Shown here: positions 20,327 to 30,079 of the stretch, one piece after another | How the letters are laid out: each line of letters starts with the position of its first letter | Position numbering within the stretch: position 1 is the stretch's first letter | Assembly: GCF_029581275.1 (NCBI RefSeq) | Contig: NZ_CP120742.1 | Coordinates: forward strand, 3,146,001 to 3,210,000 | Length of the DNA stretch: 64,000 nucleotides | Reading direction: 5' to 3' | Source: Micromonospora sp. WMMD1155 | GTDB lineage: Bacteria; Actinomycetota; Actinomycetes; Mycobacteriales; Micromonosporaceae | Position numbers and translations under genes: made by a program | Notes under the pieces: generated by a model | Databases searched by the model: none | What the model was told of the DNA's origin: nothing | The model's input: only the letters and a program-made list of their open reading frames with translations

Positions 20327-20358
20327 AGGGGCGCCGGACGAACTCGCCCGGCGCCCCT
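20327..20358 (+). terminator. intrinsic terminator of fumA
   Basis: Perfect 11-base arms AGGGGCGCCGG / CCGGCGCCCCT with a 10-base loop begin 16 bases past the fumA stop, followed by CTGCC rather than a T run. Confidence 0.8.
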
Positions 20359-20569
20359 CTGCCGTCCGTGCTCTACCGACATCGGTACGCCCGCCCCGCT
20401 GGGGTGGGAACGGGCGCACCGCCCCCGTCGGATGCCGTCACCAGCAACACACAGCGAGTCTGCTGAGCGCCACTGTCGATCCACTCTCAGATCACTCTCG
20501 CCTGCTCGAAGCGATCAGTCACCGCCGGACTACTCTGCTGGAAGTTGCATCACTGATGCGGGAGAGCAC

Positions 20570-23551
20570 ATGCGGTTCGGGATCCTGGGACCCCTGCGCG
20601 TCGGCGGTGGCGAGTCCACCGTCACCGCGGGGCGCGACCGGATCGTGCTCGCCATGCTGCTGTTGCGCTTCGGCCGGCTGGTACCGGTCGACGAACTGGT
20701 CGACGCGGTGTGGGAGGAGCGCCCTCCGGCCACCGCCAGAGCCCAGTTGCAGACCTGTGTGTCGCGGCTGCGCCGCCGGTTCACCGAACTCGGGCTGGCG
20801 CCTGAGCTCATCGTCACCGACCCGGCCGGCTACGGCATCCGCACCGCACCGGCTGACCTGGACGCTCAGGTGTTCGCCCGAGGTGTGGAGGCCGCCCGTG
20901 CCGCCGTCGCGGCCGGTCGCCTGGCCGAAGCGGGTACGGAGTTCCGCGCCGCCCTGGCACTGTGGCGAGGTCCGGCGCTCGGCGGCATCCCGAGCAGCAG
21001 CGTCCGTCGTCGCGCGCAGGCACTTGACGAGCAGCGCCTCAACGCCCTGGAGGAGTGCGTCGACGTCGAGCTGCGCCTCGGGCGGGCCACCGAGCTGATC
21101 GGGGAGCTGGCCGAGAGCGTCGACCGGCATCCGCTTCGGGAGCGTCTACGCGGTCAACTGATGCTGGCGCTCTCCTCGGTCGGGCGGCAGGCCGACGCAC
21201 TCGCGGTCTACCGGGAGGGCCGTCGTCTCTACGCCGACGAGCTGGGCATCGAACCGGGCGCCGCGTTGCAGGAGATGCACCAGCGGGTGCTCGCCGGCGA
21301 CCTGGCTCTGGCCGGCCGGGAGGCCCGACCCGTCGGCCCGATCCGTGCGCTGCCCCGGGCGATCGGTGACTTCGTCGGCCGGCAGGAGACGGTGGCCCGT
21401 CTGGTCAAACAGATCGAGGAGGACGGCAGTCGCATCCAACTGGTCGACGGGATGCCCGGCAGCGGCAAGACCGCGCTCGCCGTGCACGTCGCCACCGCAC
21501 TCGTCGACCGCTATCCCGACGCGCAGCTCTTCATCGACCTGCACGGGCACAGCGAACGCCGACCGTTGACGCCGGCCACCGCCGCGGCGACCCTGCTGCG
21601 TCAGCTCGGCGTGCCGCCGGAGCGGTTGCCGGAGAACCCGGACGACCGGTTGGCGTTCTGGCGGACGGAGCTGGCCGGCCTGCGTGCCCTGGTGGTGCTG
21701 GACAACGCGGCGACCGCTGACCAGGTGGAGCCCCTGCTGCCCAACGGCTCGCACTGCCTGGTCCTGGTCACCAGCCGTCACCGGTTGGTCGGGCTCGACG
21801 AGGGCCGGCCGACGTCGTTGCCGGTCCTCGACCCCGACGAGGCGATCGAGTTGCTCGGTCGGGTGGCCGGTGTGGAGAGGGTCGCCGCGGAACCGGAGGC
21901 CGCGGCCGAGGTGGCGCGTCGCTGCGGCCACCTTCCCCTCGCCATCCGGTTGGCCGGTGCTCGGTTGGCGCACCGGCCGCGCTGGCGGGTCGCCGACCTG
22001 GTCGAGCGGCTGGTCACCGGGGCGGGCCCGCTGGCCGAGCTGACCGCCGGCGAACGTTCGGTGGGGCAGGCGTTCGCCCTGTCGTACGCGCAGGTCTCAC
22101 CGTCGGCGCAGCGGATGTTCGCGCTGCTCGGCCTCCATCCGGGTGGCCACCTGGACGTCCAGGTGGCCGCCGCCCTCGCCGACCTGCCGCTGGCCGACGC
22201 GCAGGACGTGCTGGACGAGTTGGTCGACGCGCACCTGGTGGAAGAGGCGCCGCCGGGCAGGTTCCGGTTACACGACCTCCTCCGCGACTACGCCCGGCTG
22301 CTGCTCGTACCCCCGGAGCGGCAGGCCGAGCGTCGAGCCGCGGTGGATCGGCTGCTGGATCATCACCTGTCCGTCGCGCTGGCGATCGCCCGGTCGATCG
22401 AGGCGGCCGGCAGCCGCCCCAACCTTCCGGTGCGTACGCCCGGCCGACCCGACCTGCTGGGCGTGCCGGTGGCCAGGGAGCGCGCGTGGTTCGAGGAGAA
22501 CCACCCCGGCCTCACCGCCCTGGTCCGCGTGGCCGAGGAGGAGGACTTCCCGGTCGAGTGCTGGCAGTTGGCGCGGGCCTGCTGGCGGCTCAACTTCGAC
22601 GGCGGGCACCTGGACGAGCTGATCGAGACCCACACGATCGGGCTTCGGGTCGCCCGACGGCTGGGCGACGAGGCGGCGGTCGCCACCATGCTCAACTACC
22701 TCTCCTCGGCGTACTTCCGGCTGGCCCGTTTCCCGGAGGCGATCAGGACGATGGAGGTGGCGCTCAGGTTGCGCCGTCAGCTCGGGCTGCGCAGCGACGT
22801 ACTCACCACGCTGTGGAACCTGGGTATCTCCTACGCGGCGAACGGTGACCTCCGGCAGGCCGAGGCGAAGTTCGACGAGGCACTCGGTCTGGTCCGGGTT
22901 CCAGCCGACGCTCACGCGCTGACCAACCTGTTGAACAACCTGTCCTACGCGTTGATCGGTGCAGGCCGGTACGACGACGCGCTGCGCCTGACTCGGTTGC
23001 ACCTGCAGTTGGCCCGGCAGACGAAGGACTTCCGGCAGATCAACAATGCGATGGGGCACCTCGCGATGGTGCGGCACCGGATGGGGGATCTCGGTCCTGC
23101 TCGCCGTCTGCTGCGGACCGCGCTGTACCTCAAACGACGCGATGGTAATCGCTTCGGCGAGGGGGAGGTGATCAACGAGATCGCTGTGCTGGAGCGCAAC
23201 GCCGGACGGCCGGATCATGCCGCCGCACTGCACCGGGAGGCGTTGGTGGCGATGGTCGATGCCGGCGATCGGGTCGGCCAGTGCGCCTCCCGTAACCTCC
23301 TGGCCCGGGCGATCCTGGAGCAGGGAGACGTGACGAGCGCCCTCGACCTGCATCGTCGGGTGCTGGTCGACGCTTCCGGCCTTGGTGCACGCTACGAGCA
23401 GGGCCGGGCACTGGAGGGCATCGCCCGCTGCCTGCGGACGACCGACCCGGCGGCAGCTCGCGCCCACCTGACCCGGGCGCTGTCCCTGTACCGCCAGATC
23501 GACGTGCCGGATCGACACGAGGCGGAACGGCTGCTGGCCGAGTTGGGCTGA
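20570..23551 (+). CDS. AfsR/SARP family regulator with NB-ARC and TPR domains
   Basis: A 993-residue AfsR-like activator. Residues 1-90 are an OmpR-type winged helix ([40 protein letters not shown]). About 95-245 is the bacterial transcriptional activation domain ([32 protein letters not shown]). About 265-560 is an NB-ARC ATPase with P-loop [12 protein letters not shown] near residue 294 and the GLPLAIR-like [13 protein letters not shown]. About 650-990 are TPRs. Such proteins activate secondary metabolism or differentiation genes after binding ATP. The ATG at 20570 has GGGAGA 4 bases upstream. No biosynthetic cluster is adjacent, so it may act in trans. Confidence 0.9.
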   Translation: MRFGILGPLRVGGGESTVTAGRDRIVLAMLLLRFGRLVPVDELVDAVWEERPPATARAQLQTCVSRLRRRFTELGLAPELIVTDPAGYGIRTAPADLDAQVFARGVEAARAAVAAGRLAEAGTEFRAALALWRGPALGGIPSSSVRRRAQALDEQRLNALEECVDVELRLGRATELIGELAESVDRHPLRERLRGQLMLALSSVGRQADALAVYREGRRLYADELGIEPGAALQEMHQRVLAGDLALAGREARPVGPIRALPRAIGDFVGRQETVARLVKQIEEDGSRIQLVDGMPGSGKTALAVHVATALVDRYPDAQLFIDLHGHSERRPLTPATAAATLLRQLGVPPERLPENPDDRLAFWRTELAGLRALVVLDNAATADQVEPLLPNGSHCLVLVTSRHRLVGLDEGRPTSLPVLDPDEAIELLGRVAGVERVAAEPEAAAEVARRCGHLPLAIRLAGARLAHRPRWRVADLVERLVTGAGPLAELTAGERSVGQAFALSYAQVSPSAQRMFALLGLHPGGHLDVQVAAALADLPLADAQDVLDELVDAHLVEEAPPGRFRLHDLLRDYARLLLVPPERQAERRAAVDRLLDHHLSVALAIARSIEAAGSRPNLPVRTPGRPDLLGVPVARERAWFEENHPGLTALVRVAEEEDFPVECWQLARACWRLNFDGGHLDELIETHTIGLRVARRLGDEAAVATMLNYLSSAYFRLARFPEAIRTMEVALRLRRQLGLRSDVLTTLWNLGISYAANGDLRQAEAKFDEALGLVRVPADAHALTNLLNNLSYALIGAGRYDDALRLTRLHLQLARQTKDFRQINNAMGHLAMVRHRMGDLGPARRLLRTALYLKRRDGNRFGEGEVINEIAVLERNAGRPDHAAALHREALVAMVDAGDRVGQCASRNLLARAILEQGDVTSALDLHRRVLVDASGLGARYEQGRALEGIARCLRTTDPAAARAHLTRALSLYRQIDVPDRHEAERLLAELG

Positions 23552-23586
23552 CGGATCATCTGCGAGTCGGCCATCGGCGCGGCAGG

Positions 23587-24996
23587 ATGGTATGCGTGAC
23601 GACTCCAGAGGCGACCGGTTACCGCATCGAACGTGACTCGATGGGCGAGGTGGAGGTGCCCGCCGAGGCGCTGTGGCGGGCGCAGACCCAGCGTGCGGTG
23701 CAGAACTTCCCGATCTCCGGCCGAGGCATCGAGCCGGCCCAGATCAAGGCCCTCGCGCAGATCAAGGGTGCGGCGGCCGAGGTCAACGGCGAGCTCGGCG
23801 TGATCGACGCGAACGTGGCCGCCGCGATCACCGCCGCCGCCGCGCACGTCGCCGACGGTGGTTACGACGACCAGTTCCCGGTCGACGTCTTCCAGACCGG
23901 CTCGGGAACGTCGTCGAACATGAACACCAACGAGGTGATCGCCACCCTGGCCAGCCGGGAGTTGGGCTCGCCGGTGCACCCGAACGACCACGTCAACGCC
24001 TCGCAGTCCAGCAACGACGTCTTCCCGTCCTCGATCCACCTGGCCGCCACCCAGTTCATCGTGGAGGACCTGCTGCCGTCGCTGAACCACCTCGCCGCCA
24101 CGTTGGACGCAAAGGCGGCGGAGTTCGAGACGGTGGTCAAGGCCGGTCGCACGCACCTGATGGACGCCACGCCGGTCACCCTGGGCCAGGAGTTCGGCGG
24201 GTACGCCGCCCAGGTCCGCTACGGCGTCGAACGCCTGGAGGGCTCGCTGCCCCGACTGGCCGAGCTGCCGCTGGGCGGCACCGCCGTCGGCACCGGAATC
24301 AACACCCCGCTCGGCTTCGCCGCCGCGGTGATCGAGAAGCTGCGTGAGTCGACCGGGTTGCCGTTGTCCGAGGCACGCAACCACTTCGAGGCGCAGGGCG
24401 CGCGCGACGCGCTGGTGGAGACCTCAGGCCAACTGCGGACCCTGGCCGTCGGCCTCTACAAGATCGCGAACGACATCCGGTGGATGGGTTCCGGCCCCCG
24501 GGCCGGTCTCCGCGAGCTGCGTATCCCCGACCTCCAGCCCGGCTCGTCGATCATGCCCGGCAAGGTCAACCCGGTCGTCGCGGAGGCGATGCGGCAGGTC
24601 TGCGCCCAGGTGGTCGGCAACGACGCGACAGTCGGCTTCGCCGGCTCGCAGGGCGACTTCGAGCTGAACGTGATGCTCCCGGTGATGGGCCGCAACCTGC
24701 TGGAGTCGATCCGCTTGCTGTCCGCGGTGAGCCGACTGTTCGCCGATCGGCTGGTGGTCGGCCTGGTCGCGGACGCCGAGGTCTGTCTGGCGTACGCCGA
24801 GGGCTCACCGTCGATCGTCACCCCGCTCAACCGCTACCTGGGGTACGACGAGGCGGCCTCGATCGCCAAGGAGGCGCTGGCCAAGCAGACCTCGATCCGC
24901 GAGGTGGTGCTCTCCCGGGGGCACGTCGACTCGGGCAAGCTCACCGAGACCCAGTTGGACGAGACGCTGGACCTGCTTCGGATGACCCACCCCTGA
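23587..24996 (+). CDS. fumC: fumarate hydratase, class II
   Basis: A 469-residue class II fumarase of the aspartase/fumarase superfamily. Motifs: [56 protein letters not shown], and the signature loop [12 protein letters not shown] carrying the catalytic serine. It reversibly hydrates fumarate to malate without iron. The ATG at 23587 or the GTG at 23596 may be the start; no clear ribosome site is seen. It follows the AfsR-like gene by 35 bases. A class I fumarase is 3.3 kb upstream. The 3' end overlaps the opposing gene by 56 bases. Confidence 0.95.
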   Translation: MVCVTTPEATGYRIERDSMGEVEVPAEALWRAQTQRAVQNFPISGRGIEPAQIKALAQIKGAAAEVNGELGVIDANVAAAITAAAAHVADGGYDDQFPVDVFQTGSGTSSNMNTNEVIATLASRELGSPVHPNDHVNASQSSNDVFPSSIHLAATQFIVEDLLPSLNHLAATLDAKAAEFETVVKAGRTHLMDATPVTLGQEFGGYAAQVRYGVERLEGSLPRLAELPLGGTAVGTGINTPLGFAAAVIEKLRESTGLPLSEARNHFEAQGARDALVETSGQLRTLAVGLYKIANDIRWMGSGPRAGLRELRIPDLQPGSSIMPGKVNPVVAEAMRQVCAQVVGNDATVGFAGSQGDFELNVMLPVMGRNLLESIRLLSAVSRLFADRLVVGLVADAEVCLAYAEGSPSIVTPLNRYLGYDEAASIAKEALAKQTSIREVVLSRGHVDSGKLTETQLDETLDLLRMTHP

Positions 24997-25294
24997 CCTG
25001 CTCGAGGCGGTCGCCGCATGGTTTCGTCCAGCCCAGGAAGCGGGTGAAGAGCGCCGCGGGGTCCGGGCCGTCGTGCGGGTTGAGCCGGTACAGGTCGGCA
25101 GCCGCATCGTGCAGGACCGCGCACAGGTAGACGCTCAACGCGATCCGGTCGTCGGCGTACTCCTGACAGAGGGTGAGCCGGGCCACCGGGCACGGCCAGG
25201 GCGCGGCGCAGACCCGGCAGAGCCAGAGCGGGCGCAGCGGCAGGTGGGGTCGGCGTGGCGTCGTCGCTCGGTCGTCCAGGGCGGTCCAGGACAT
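24941..25294 (-). CDS. small conserved actinobacterial protein with CxxC motif
   Basis: A 117-residue protein without an assigned function. It has a Cys-containing motif ([21 protein letters not shown]), a helical part [23 protein letters not shown] and [11 protein letters not shown] near the end. The cysteine spacing suggests a small metal- or disulfide-stabilised domain. The ATG at 25294 has AAAGGA 8 bases upstream and is the only start that avoids reading through the low-complexity DNA upstream. It converges on and overlaps fumC by 56 bases, which is unusual but credible because the conserved-looking core ends before the overlap. Confidence 0.65.
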   Translation of the reverse strand: MSWTALDDRATTPRRPHLPLRPLWLCRVCAAPWPCPVARLTLCQEYADDRIALSVYLCAVLHDAAADLYRLNPHDGPDPAALFTRFLGWTKPCGDRLEQVRGGSSEAGPASRPTGSR

Positions 25295-25382
25295 GGTGTT
25301 GCCGTCCTTTCGAGCTGACTCGTTTGTGGCATCACCCCGGGCTGGGCTGCGTTGGGTTGGGCTGCGCCAGCGCGATCTTGTT

Positions 25383-25529
25383 CGGCCGGTCGGCCGCTCG
25401 GTCGGTCGGCCGCTCGGCCGCTCGGTCGGTCGGCCGCTCGGTCGCTCGGTCGCTCGGTCGCTCGGCCGCTCTGCCGCTCTGCCGGTCGGCCGGTCGGCCG
25501 CTCGGCCGCTCGGTCGCTTGGGTGGTCGG
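25383..25529. repeat. short-period CGGTCGGC/CGCTCGGT repeat array
   Basis: About 147 bases consist of interleaved 4- and 8-base units of the type CGGTCGGC, CGCTCGGC and CGCTCGGT, which read as Arg/Ser/Gly/Pro repeats in every frame. No ribosome site or conserved protein supports coding. It looks like slippage-expanded DNA. Confidence 0.85.
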
Positions 25530-25587
25530 GGATGTCCTGTGCGGACGCTTTGGAGCTGAATCGTTTGCGGCATCAATCTCGCGTCCG

Positions 25588-25670
25588 GGCGGGGCGGGTT
25601 CTGGGCGGGGCGGGTTCTGAGTGGGGGGTTCTGGGCGGGGCGGGTTCTGAGTGGGGGGGGGGTCTGGGCA
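25588..25670. repeat. G-rich 16-bp repeat array
   Basis: Three copies of GGCGGGGCGGGTTCTG alternate with AGTGGGGGGTTCTG-type units, ending in a run of ten G. The top strand is very G-rich and could form G-quadruplexes; it lies upstream of the XRE regulator gene. Confidence 0.8.
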
Positions 25671-25907
25671 GGGTCGGCTTTGGATGGGTCGTCTGGGGTG
25701 GGACCGCCCGGCACGGGGGAGCGGGCGGTCCCGTGCGGACCGCCGGGATCCCGGGGGACGGGGAGCGGTGCCGCACTTCACAGTCTGGTGATCGGACGAC
25801 TACGGTCGGAAGGGTTTGGTTGCGTCGTCACAGCCGCCCTGTGTTCGGTGGTGACACCGTTGGCGACCGGCTGGAATCAATCGTCGGCGGGGTGGAGGGC
25901 GGCTGGC

Positions 25908-26720
25908 ATGGCCGATGGGCAGATGACGGCGGCGGCGTTCCTGATCGCGGAGCTGCGTCGGGCGCGGGTCCGGCGGGGTTGGAGTCAGGACGAGTTGGCG
26001 AAGGCGGTCAACTACTCGGCGTCGAAGGTCAGCGCCGTCGAGTTGGGCCAGCAGCCGCCCACCGTGAAGTACCTGGAACTGGTCGACCGAGCCCTGGACA
26101 CCGGCGGCCTCTTCGGCCGCATGTCGACTGAACTGGTAAGCCTGGACAAAGCTCAGGTCTGGCTACGCGGCTGGCGAGCGATCCTCGCGGAGGCGCGTGC
26201 CCTCCGGTGGTTCGACCCGCTGCACGTTCCCGGGCTGTTGCAAACCGAGGCATACGCTCGCGCGGTCTTCGAGTCGGACCGGCTGCTCGACGCCGAAGAG
26301 GTGGAGCGCCGGTTGACTGACCGGATGGAGAGTCAGCGGGTTCTCCACGGGGACCGCCCGCCGCACCTGGTCGCTGTGCTCGATGAGTCGGTGTTGCGGC
26401 GGTGCGTCGGGGGTCGGAAGGTGATGTGTGAGCAGGCTCTGCACCTGGCACGCTTGGCGACCGAGCACCCACGAGTTCAACTGCACGTCGTGCCGCGCTC
26501 TGCCGAGGAGTACCCGGGCCTGAACGGACCCTTCATCCTCGCTACGGTGGCCGATCACAGCGACCTCGCCTACCTTGGTGGCCAGATCGGCGGCCAGGAA
26601 CTCGACCAGCCTGCGGATCTGTTGCGTCTACAGTGGACCTGGGAAGCGACTCTCGGGCAGGCGTTGCCTCCGCAGGAGTCGATCGAGTTGCTGAGGGAGG
26701 TGGCGGAGACGTGGAGTTGA
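25908..26720 (+). CDS. XRE family regulator with DUF5753 domain
   Basis: A 270-residue protein. The N-terminal HTH_31-type helix-turn-helix (LRRARVRRGWSQDELAKAVNYSASKVSAVELGQQPPT) is followed by a DUF5753 effector domain (FDPLHVPGLLQTEAYARAVF, HLVAVLDESVLRRCVGG, VQLHVVPRSAEEYPGLNGPF). This is the usual WhiJ-like streptomycete pairing with a DUF397 gene, here overlapping by 10 bases downstream. Such pairs affect development and can behave like toxin-antitoxin modules. The ATG at 25908 has GGAGGG 8 bases upstream. Confidence 0.9.
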   Translation: MADGQMTAAAFLIAELRRARVRRGWSQDELAKAVNYSASKVSAVELGQQPPTVKYLELVDRALDTGGLFGRMSTELVSLDKAQVWLRGWRAILAEARALRWFDPLHVPGLLQTEAYARAVFESDRLLDAEEVERRLTDRMESQRVLHGDRPPHLVAVLDESVLRRCVGGRKVMCEQALHLARLATEHPRVQLHVVPRSAEEYPGLNGPFILATVADHSDLAYLGGQIGGQELDQPADLLRLQWTWEATLGQALPPQESIELLREVAETWS

Positions 26721-26893
26721 TCGAGGCCCGGTGGCGCAAGAGCAGCCGGAGTGGTTCGAACGACCAGTGTGTCGAGGTGGCTACGAACCTCGGGGGCGTG
26801 GTCGGGGTGCGAGACAGCAAGGACCCGGACGGACCCGTGCTCGTTGTCGACGCGTACTCCTGGCGGCTCTTCGTGGTCGCGCCTCCGCGCTGA
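26711..26893 (+). CDS. DUF397 domain protein, partner of the XRE regulator
   Basis: A 60-residue protein: ARWRKSSRSGSNDQCVEVA, VGVRDSKDPDGPVLVVD, W-RLFVVA. This is a textbook DUF397. The GTG at 26711 lies inside the end of the XRE gene (10-base overlap) with GGAGG 10 bases upstream, so the two are co-translated. It probably binds or counteracts the XRE protein. Confidence 0.88.
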   Translation: MELIEARWRKSSRSGSNDQCVEVATNLGGVVGVRDSKDPDGPVLVVDAYSWRLFVVAPPR

Positions 26894-27064
26894 CGCGACT
26901 GGCTCGCCCGCGGCGGCGATCGGGGTTGCCGCCGCGCGCAACTTCGCCGATGTTGCTGCTTCGGCGGCGCCGGAGGCAGCAGTTTCGCCGATGTTGCGCG
27001 GATCTTGCGGGCGCGCGGCGGTAAACGGCTCGACGGTGGGAGGGCGCGGCGGAATGATCCGGTC

Positions 27065-27640
27065 GTGCGTGGTGGTGACCTGGTGGTACCTGCAGGAACG
27101 GAGCGGCTGCGGTTCCGGCGGTTGACGATGGGCGACGTGGACGCGCTGGTCGAGCTGGACGGCGACCCCGAGGTGATGCGGTTCCTCACCGGCGGGGTGG
27201 CGACGTCACCGGCGGCGGTCCGGGACGAGCAGTTGCCGAGGTTGCTGGCCCAGTACGAGCGGCATCCCGGGCTGGGGCGTTGGGCGGCGCTCGATCGGGA
27301 GTCCGGCGACTTCCTGGGGTGGTTCGCGCTCGACCCGTCGGCGGACGGGGCCGAGGCCGAGTTGGGCTACCGGTTGCGCCGCTCGGCGTGGGGGCGGGGG
27401 TTGGCCACCGAGGGGTCGCGGGCGCTGGTCCGGTACGCCTTCGACACCGTCGGGGTGCGTCGGGTCTGGGCCGAGACGATGGCGGTCAACGAACGTTCCC
27501 GGCGGGTGATGGCGAAGGCCGGGCTGCGTCACGTGCGCACGTTCCACCTGCAGTGGGACGACCCGATCCCGGGCACCGAGCACGGCGAGGTGGAGTACGA
27601 GGTGGTTCAGGAGCGGCCGGCGGCTCGGCGGGCGCGGTAG
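27065..27640 (+). CDS. GNAT family N-acetyltransferase
   Basis: A 191-residue RimJ/RimL-type acetyltransferase: LRFRRLTMGDVDALVELDGDPEVMRFL, LGYRLRRSAWGRGLATEGSRALVRYAF (acetyl-CoA loop), VRRVWAETMAVNERSRRVMAKAGLRH. The substrate is unknown; relatives acetylate ribosomal protein N-termini or small molecules. The GTG at 27065 has AATGAT 7-12 bases upstream and no ribosome site, consistent with a leaderless message. The 3' end overlaps the opposing CGNR gene by 34 bases. Confidence 0.85.
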   Translation: MRGGDLVVPAGTERLRFRRLTMGDVDALVELDGDPEVMRFLTGGVATSPAAVRDEQLPRLLAQYERHPGLGRWAALDRESGDFLGWFALDPSADGAEAELGYRLRRSAWGRGLATEGSRALVRYAFDTVGVRRVWAETMAVNERSRRVMAKAGLRHVRTFHLQWDDPIPGTEHGEVEYEVVQERPAARRAR

Positions 27641-28152
27641 GCGGTCACGGCGGCCCGGTTGCCGCAGCCGGCCTCGCAGAACCGCCGCGACCGGTTGCGG
27701 GACAGGTCGACGACGACGTTGTCGCAGTCCGGGTACTCGCAGATGCGCAACCGGCTCAGCTCACGCGCACGGACCAGGTCCGCCATGGCCATCGCCGCCT
27801 CCACCGCGATCCGGGTCGCGAGCGGTGCGTCGCGGGGCACGGCGTGCAGGTGGTACGGCTCGTCGTCGTGCTCGATGAGCTGCGGCAACGCCTTGTGCTC
27901 CAGTAGCAGGCCGTTGATCAGCGCGACGATCTCGGGCGGCTCGGCGTGCCAGATACGGCGCAGTTGGGGTCGCAGGTCCTTCACGGCGTTCAACTCGGCG
28001 TCGGTGTGCTCGTGCCGTCCGCTGTAGGAGTGGCGGACGAAGAACGCGTCCAGCGCGGCGACGTCGGGCAACAACTCGCCGTCCCGACCCGCTGTGTTGA
28101 CCAGCGCGGCGGTGGCGATCAGCGAACATTCGGTGTCATGAGCAAATAGCAT
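27607..28152 (-). CDS. CGNR zinc-finger (ABATE domain) protein
   Basis: A 181-residue protein with an N-terminal ABATE-like helical domain (CSLIATAALVNTA, ELNAVKDLRPQLRRIW) and a C-terminal CGNR zinc finger (CEYPDCDNVVVDLSRNRSRRFCEAGCGNRAAVTAYR), four Cys and a Gly-Asn-Arg motif. CGNR proteins are thought to bind DNA as regulators. The ATG at 28152 has AGGAG upstream. The gene is divergent from an EamA exporter with 85 bases between starts and an inverted operator-like pair. It probably controls the exporter and itself. Confidence 0.88.
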   Translation of the reverse strand: MLFAHDTECSLIATAALVNTAGRDGELLPDVAALDAFFVRHSYSGRHEHTDAELNAVKDLRPQLRRIWHAEPPEIVALINGLLLEHKALPQLIEHDDEPYHLHAVPRDAPLATRIAVEAAMAMADLVRARELSRLRICEYPDCDNVVVDLSRNRSRRFCEAGCGNRAAVTAYRARRAAGRS

Positions 28153-28214
28153 CTTGACTCCTGTCAGGGCGGACGCCTAGCGTCATCAGTACAAGGATAG
28201 TTTGCTCATGACAC
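28133..28214. promoter_or_regulatory. paired 14-bp inverted operator sites between the CGNR and EamA genes
   Basis: GTGTCATGAGCAAA (28133-28146) and its perfect inverse TTTGCTCATGACAC (28201-28214) flank the divergent promoters. The first lies in codons 3-7 of the CGNR gene. The second directly follows a GATAGT -10-like hexamer of the EamA promoter. Each 14-mer holds the smaller palindrome TCATGA. A regulator bound at both sites could loop the promoters shut. Confidence 0.65.
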
Positions 28215-28237
28215 GGTGCCGTCCCGAGGAGCGCGAC

Positions 28238-29203
28238 ATGCACTCACGACCCGCTGCCGGCGCCGCGTTGGCGCTGCTCTCCGCCGTCACCTTCGCCACC
28301 TCCGGCACCTTCGCGCGATCACTCATCGAGGCCGGCTGGTCGGCCGAATCGGCGGTGATCGCCCGGGTCGGCGTGGCCGCCCTCGTGCTGGCGATCCCTG
28401 CCCTGTTGTCCCTGCGGGGCAGGTGGGCCGTGTTACGCAGCAACGCTACGGCGATCGGGATGTTCGGGCTCCTCGGGGTGGCCCTGGCCCAGGTCTGTTT
28501 CTTCAACGCCGTGCGCTACCTGCCCGTCGGTGTCGCGCTGCTGCTCGAATACCTGGGCATCATCCTCGTCGTGGGCTGGATGTGGGTGCGACACGGGCAA
28601 CGACCCCGCCGGCTCACCGTGGCCGGATCGGTGGCCGCCCTGGTCGGGCTGGCGTTCGTCCTCGACCTCGCCGGCACCGCGGACTTCCACCCGGTGGGCG
28701 TGCTCTGGGGTCTGGGTGCCGCATTCGGCCTGGCCGGCTATTTCGTCCTCGCCGGCCGCGTCGACCCACGGCTGCCCTCGGTCGCCATGGCCAGCGGCGG
28801 AATGGCAGTCGGCGCCGCCGTGCTGCTCCTCGTCGGCCTCACCGGGCTGCTGCCACTGCACGCCACCTTCGGTGAGGTCACCTTCGCCAGACAGGCCACC
28901 AGTTGGCTGTTGCCCATCGCCGGGCTGTCGCTGGTGGCCGCCGTCATCGCGTACCTCGCCGGGATCGCCGGCACCCGTATCCTCGGCCCCCGGCTGTCGT
29001 CGTTCGTCGGGCTGACCGAGGTGCTCTTCGCGGTGCTGATCGCCTGGCTCTTCCTGAACGAGCTGCCCACCGGCTGGCAGCTCTTCGGCGGCGCGTTGAT
29101 CGTCGCCGGGGTCGCGCTGGTACGCCTCGACGAACTGCGCGGATCGCCAGCGGAGCCCACGCCGGTCTCACCCGAGCCCGCACTCGCGCTCGACGGTCGG
29201 TAG
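28238..29203 (+). CDS. EamA/DMT family transporter
   Basis: A 321-residue inner-membrane protein with ten hydrophobic helices in two EamA halves (AGAALALLSAVTFATSGTFA ... VALLLEYLGIILVVG; GVLWGLGAAFGLAGYFVLAG ... EVLFAVLIAWLFLNELPTGWQ). Family members export amino acids or other metabolites; the substrate is unknown. The ATG at 28238 has GAGGA 7 bases upstream. Control by the divergent CGNR protein is likely from the shared inverted sites. Confidence 0.9.
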   Translation: MHSRPAAGAALALLSAVTFATSGTFARSLIEAGWSAESAVIARVGVAALVLAIPALLSLRGRWAVLRSNATAIGMFGLLGVALAQVCFFNAVRYLPVGVALLLEYLGIILVVGWMWVRHGQRPRRLTVAGSVAALVGLAFVLDLAGTADFHPVGVLWGLGAAFGLAGYFVLAGRVDPRLPSVAMASGGMAVGAAVLLLVGLTGLLPLHATFGEVTFARQATSWLLPIAGLSLVAAVIAYLAGIAGTRILGPRLSSFVGLTEVLFAVLIAWLFLNELPTGWQLFGGALIVAGVALVRLDELRGSPAEPTPVSPEPALALDGR

Positions 29204-29286
29204 GTGTTTGGGCCCTTGGCGGCCTGGTGCCTGCTGCAACGTTGGTGGGGGTGCTGGCGCTCTTCCTCGGTGACACAGTGGGTGTC

Positions 29287-29985
29287 GTGCTGACCGCCGT
29301 GGTGTTCGACGCCGACGAAACCCTGCTCGACCTGCGGCCGGCCGTGACCGGCGGCCTGGTCGCCGTCCTCGACGAGATGCGCCGACGCACCCCGGCCGCG
29401 ACCGAGGTGACGCTCGCCGAGCTGGAATCGGACTGGGGTGCTGTCTTCGGTGAGCTGGCGGCCGCCCCGGTGCTGGAGATCCGCCGCGCCGCACTGGCCC
29501 GGTCGCTGGCCCGCGCCGGGCTGGGCGACCACCTGGACGAGTTCGCTGACCTCTTCTTCGCCCGCCGGTTCGCCCTCACCAGGCCGTTCCCGGACGTGCC
29601 GCCGACGCTCGCCGTGCTCCGCGACAGCTACACGCTGGGCTTCGCCACCAACGGCAACAGCCGCGCCGAACGGTGCGGGCTTTCCGGCGAGTTCGCCTTC
29701 GAGGTGTACGCGCACGAGAACGGCCTGCCCAAGAAGCCTGCCCAGGAGTTCTTCGCCGCGGTCGTCAAGGCGGCGGGGGTGCCGGCCGGGCAGATCGTGT
29801 ACGTCGGTGACTCGTGGGAGCACGACGTCGTGGCGCCCCGGCGGGCCGGCCTGCGCTCGGTGTGGTTGAACCGGGCCGGCCTACCTCGCCCCCGCGGGGT
29901 CGTACCCGACGCGGAGGTGTCCACCGTGGCAGCTTTGCCAGCGGTGCTGGCAGAGCTCACGCTCCCCGGCGATCCAGCCAGATGA
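29287..29985 (+). CDS. HAD family hydrolase
   Basis: A 232-residue phosphatase-like protein. All four HAD motifs are visible: motif I VVFDADETLLDL (nucleophile Asp; note DADE in place of the common DxDGT), motif II GFATNGNS, motif III lysine in GLPKKPAQEFF, and motif IV VYVGDSWEHDV. A helical cap lies at about residues 15-100. The substrate is unknown. The GTG at 29287 is chosen because motif I follows within 6 residues, as usual; a GTG at 29278 is also possible. No clear ribosome site. Confidence 0.85.
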   Translation: MLTAVVFDADETLLDLRPAVTGGLVAVLDEMRRRTPAATEVTLAELESDWGAVFGELAAAPVLEIRRAALARSLARAGLGDHLDEFADLFFARRFALTRPFPDVPPTLAVLRDSYTLGFATNGNSRAERCGLSGEFAFEVYAHENGLPKKPAQEFFAAVVKAAGVPAGQIVYVGDSWEHDVVAPRRAGLRSVWLNRAGLPRPRGVVPDAEVSTVAALPAVLAELTLPGDPAR

Positions 29986-30079
29986 AGCAGAGATTCGCCG
30001 CCATAACGGGCGTTCAGCTGGCGCAAAGCTGCCGGGTGTTGTGTGATGGCAGCCACGTCCCTCAACGAGAAGTTCCGAT

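Larger units (their letters stand above)
25295..25907. other. 613-bp gene-free low-complexity region
   Basis: No supported gene lies here. The region holds two different short-period arrays (25383-25529 and 25588-25670). Two imperfect copies of a 30-base segment (about 25306-25335 and 25544-25573) share AGCTGA-TCGTTTG-GGCATCA; the first copy is part of the leader of the minus-strand gene at 25294. The likely upstream region of the XRE gene is at about 25780-25905. Confidence 0.6.

Noticed and set aside
25383..25529. Arg/Ser/Pro-repeat protein coded by the short-period array
   Set aside because: Every frame of the array is open because of its composition. No ribosome site or conserved residues exist, and the better start for the minus-strand gene is at 25294.
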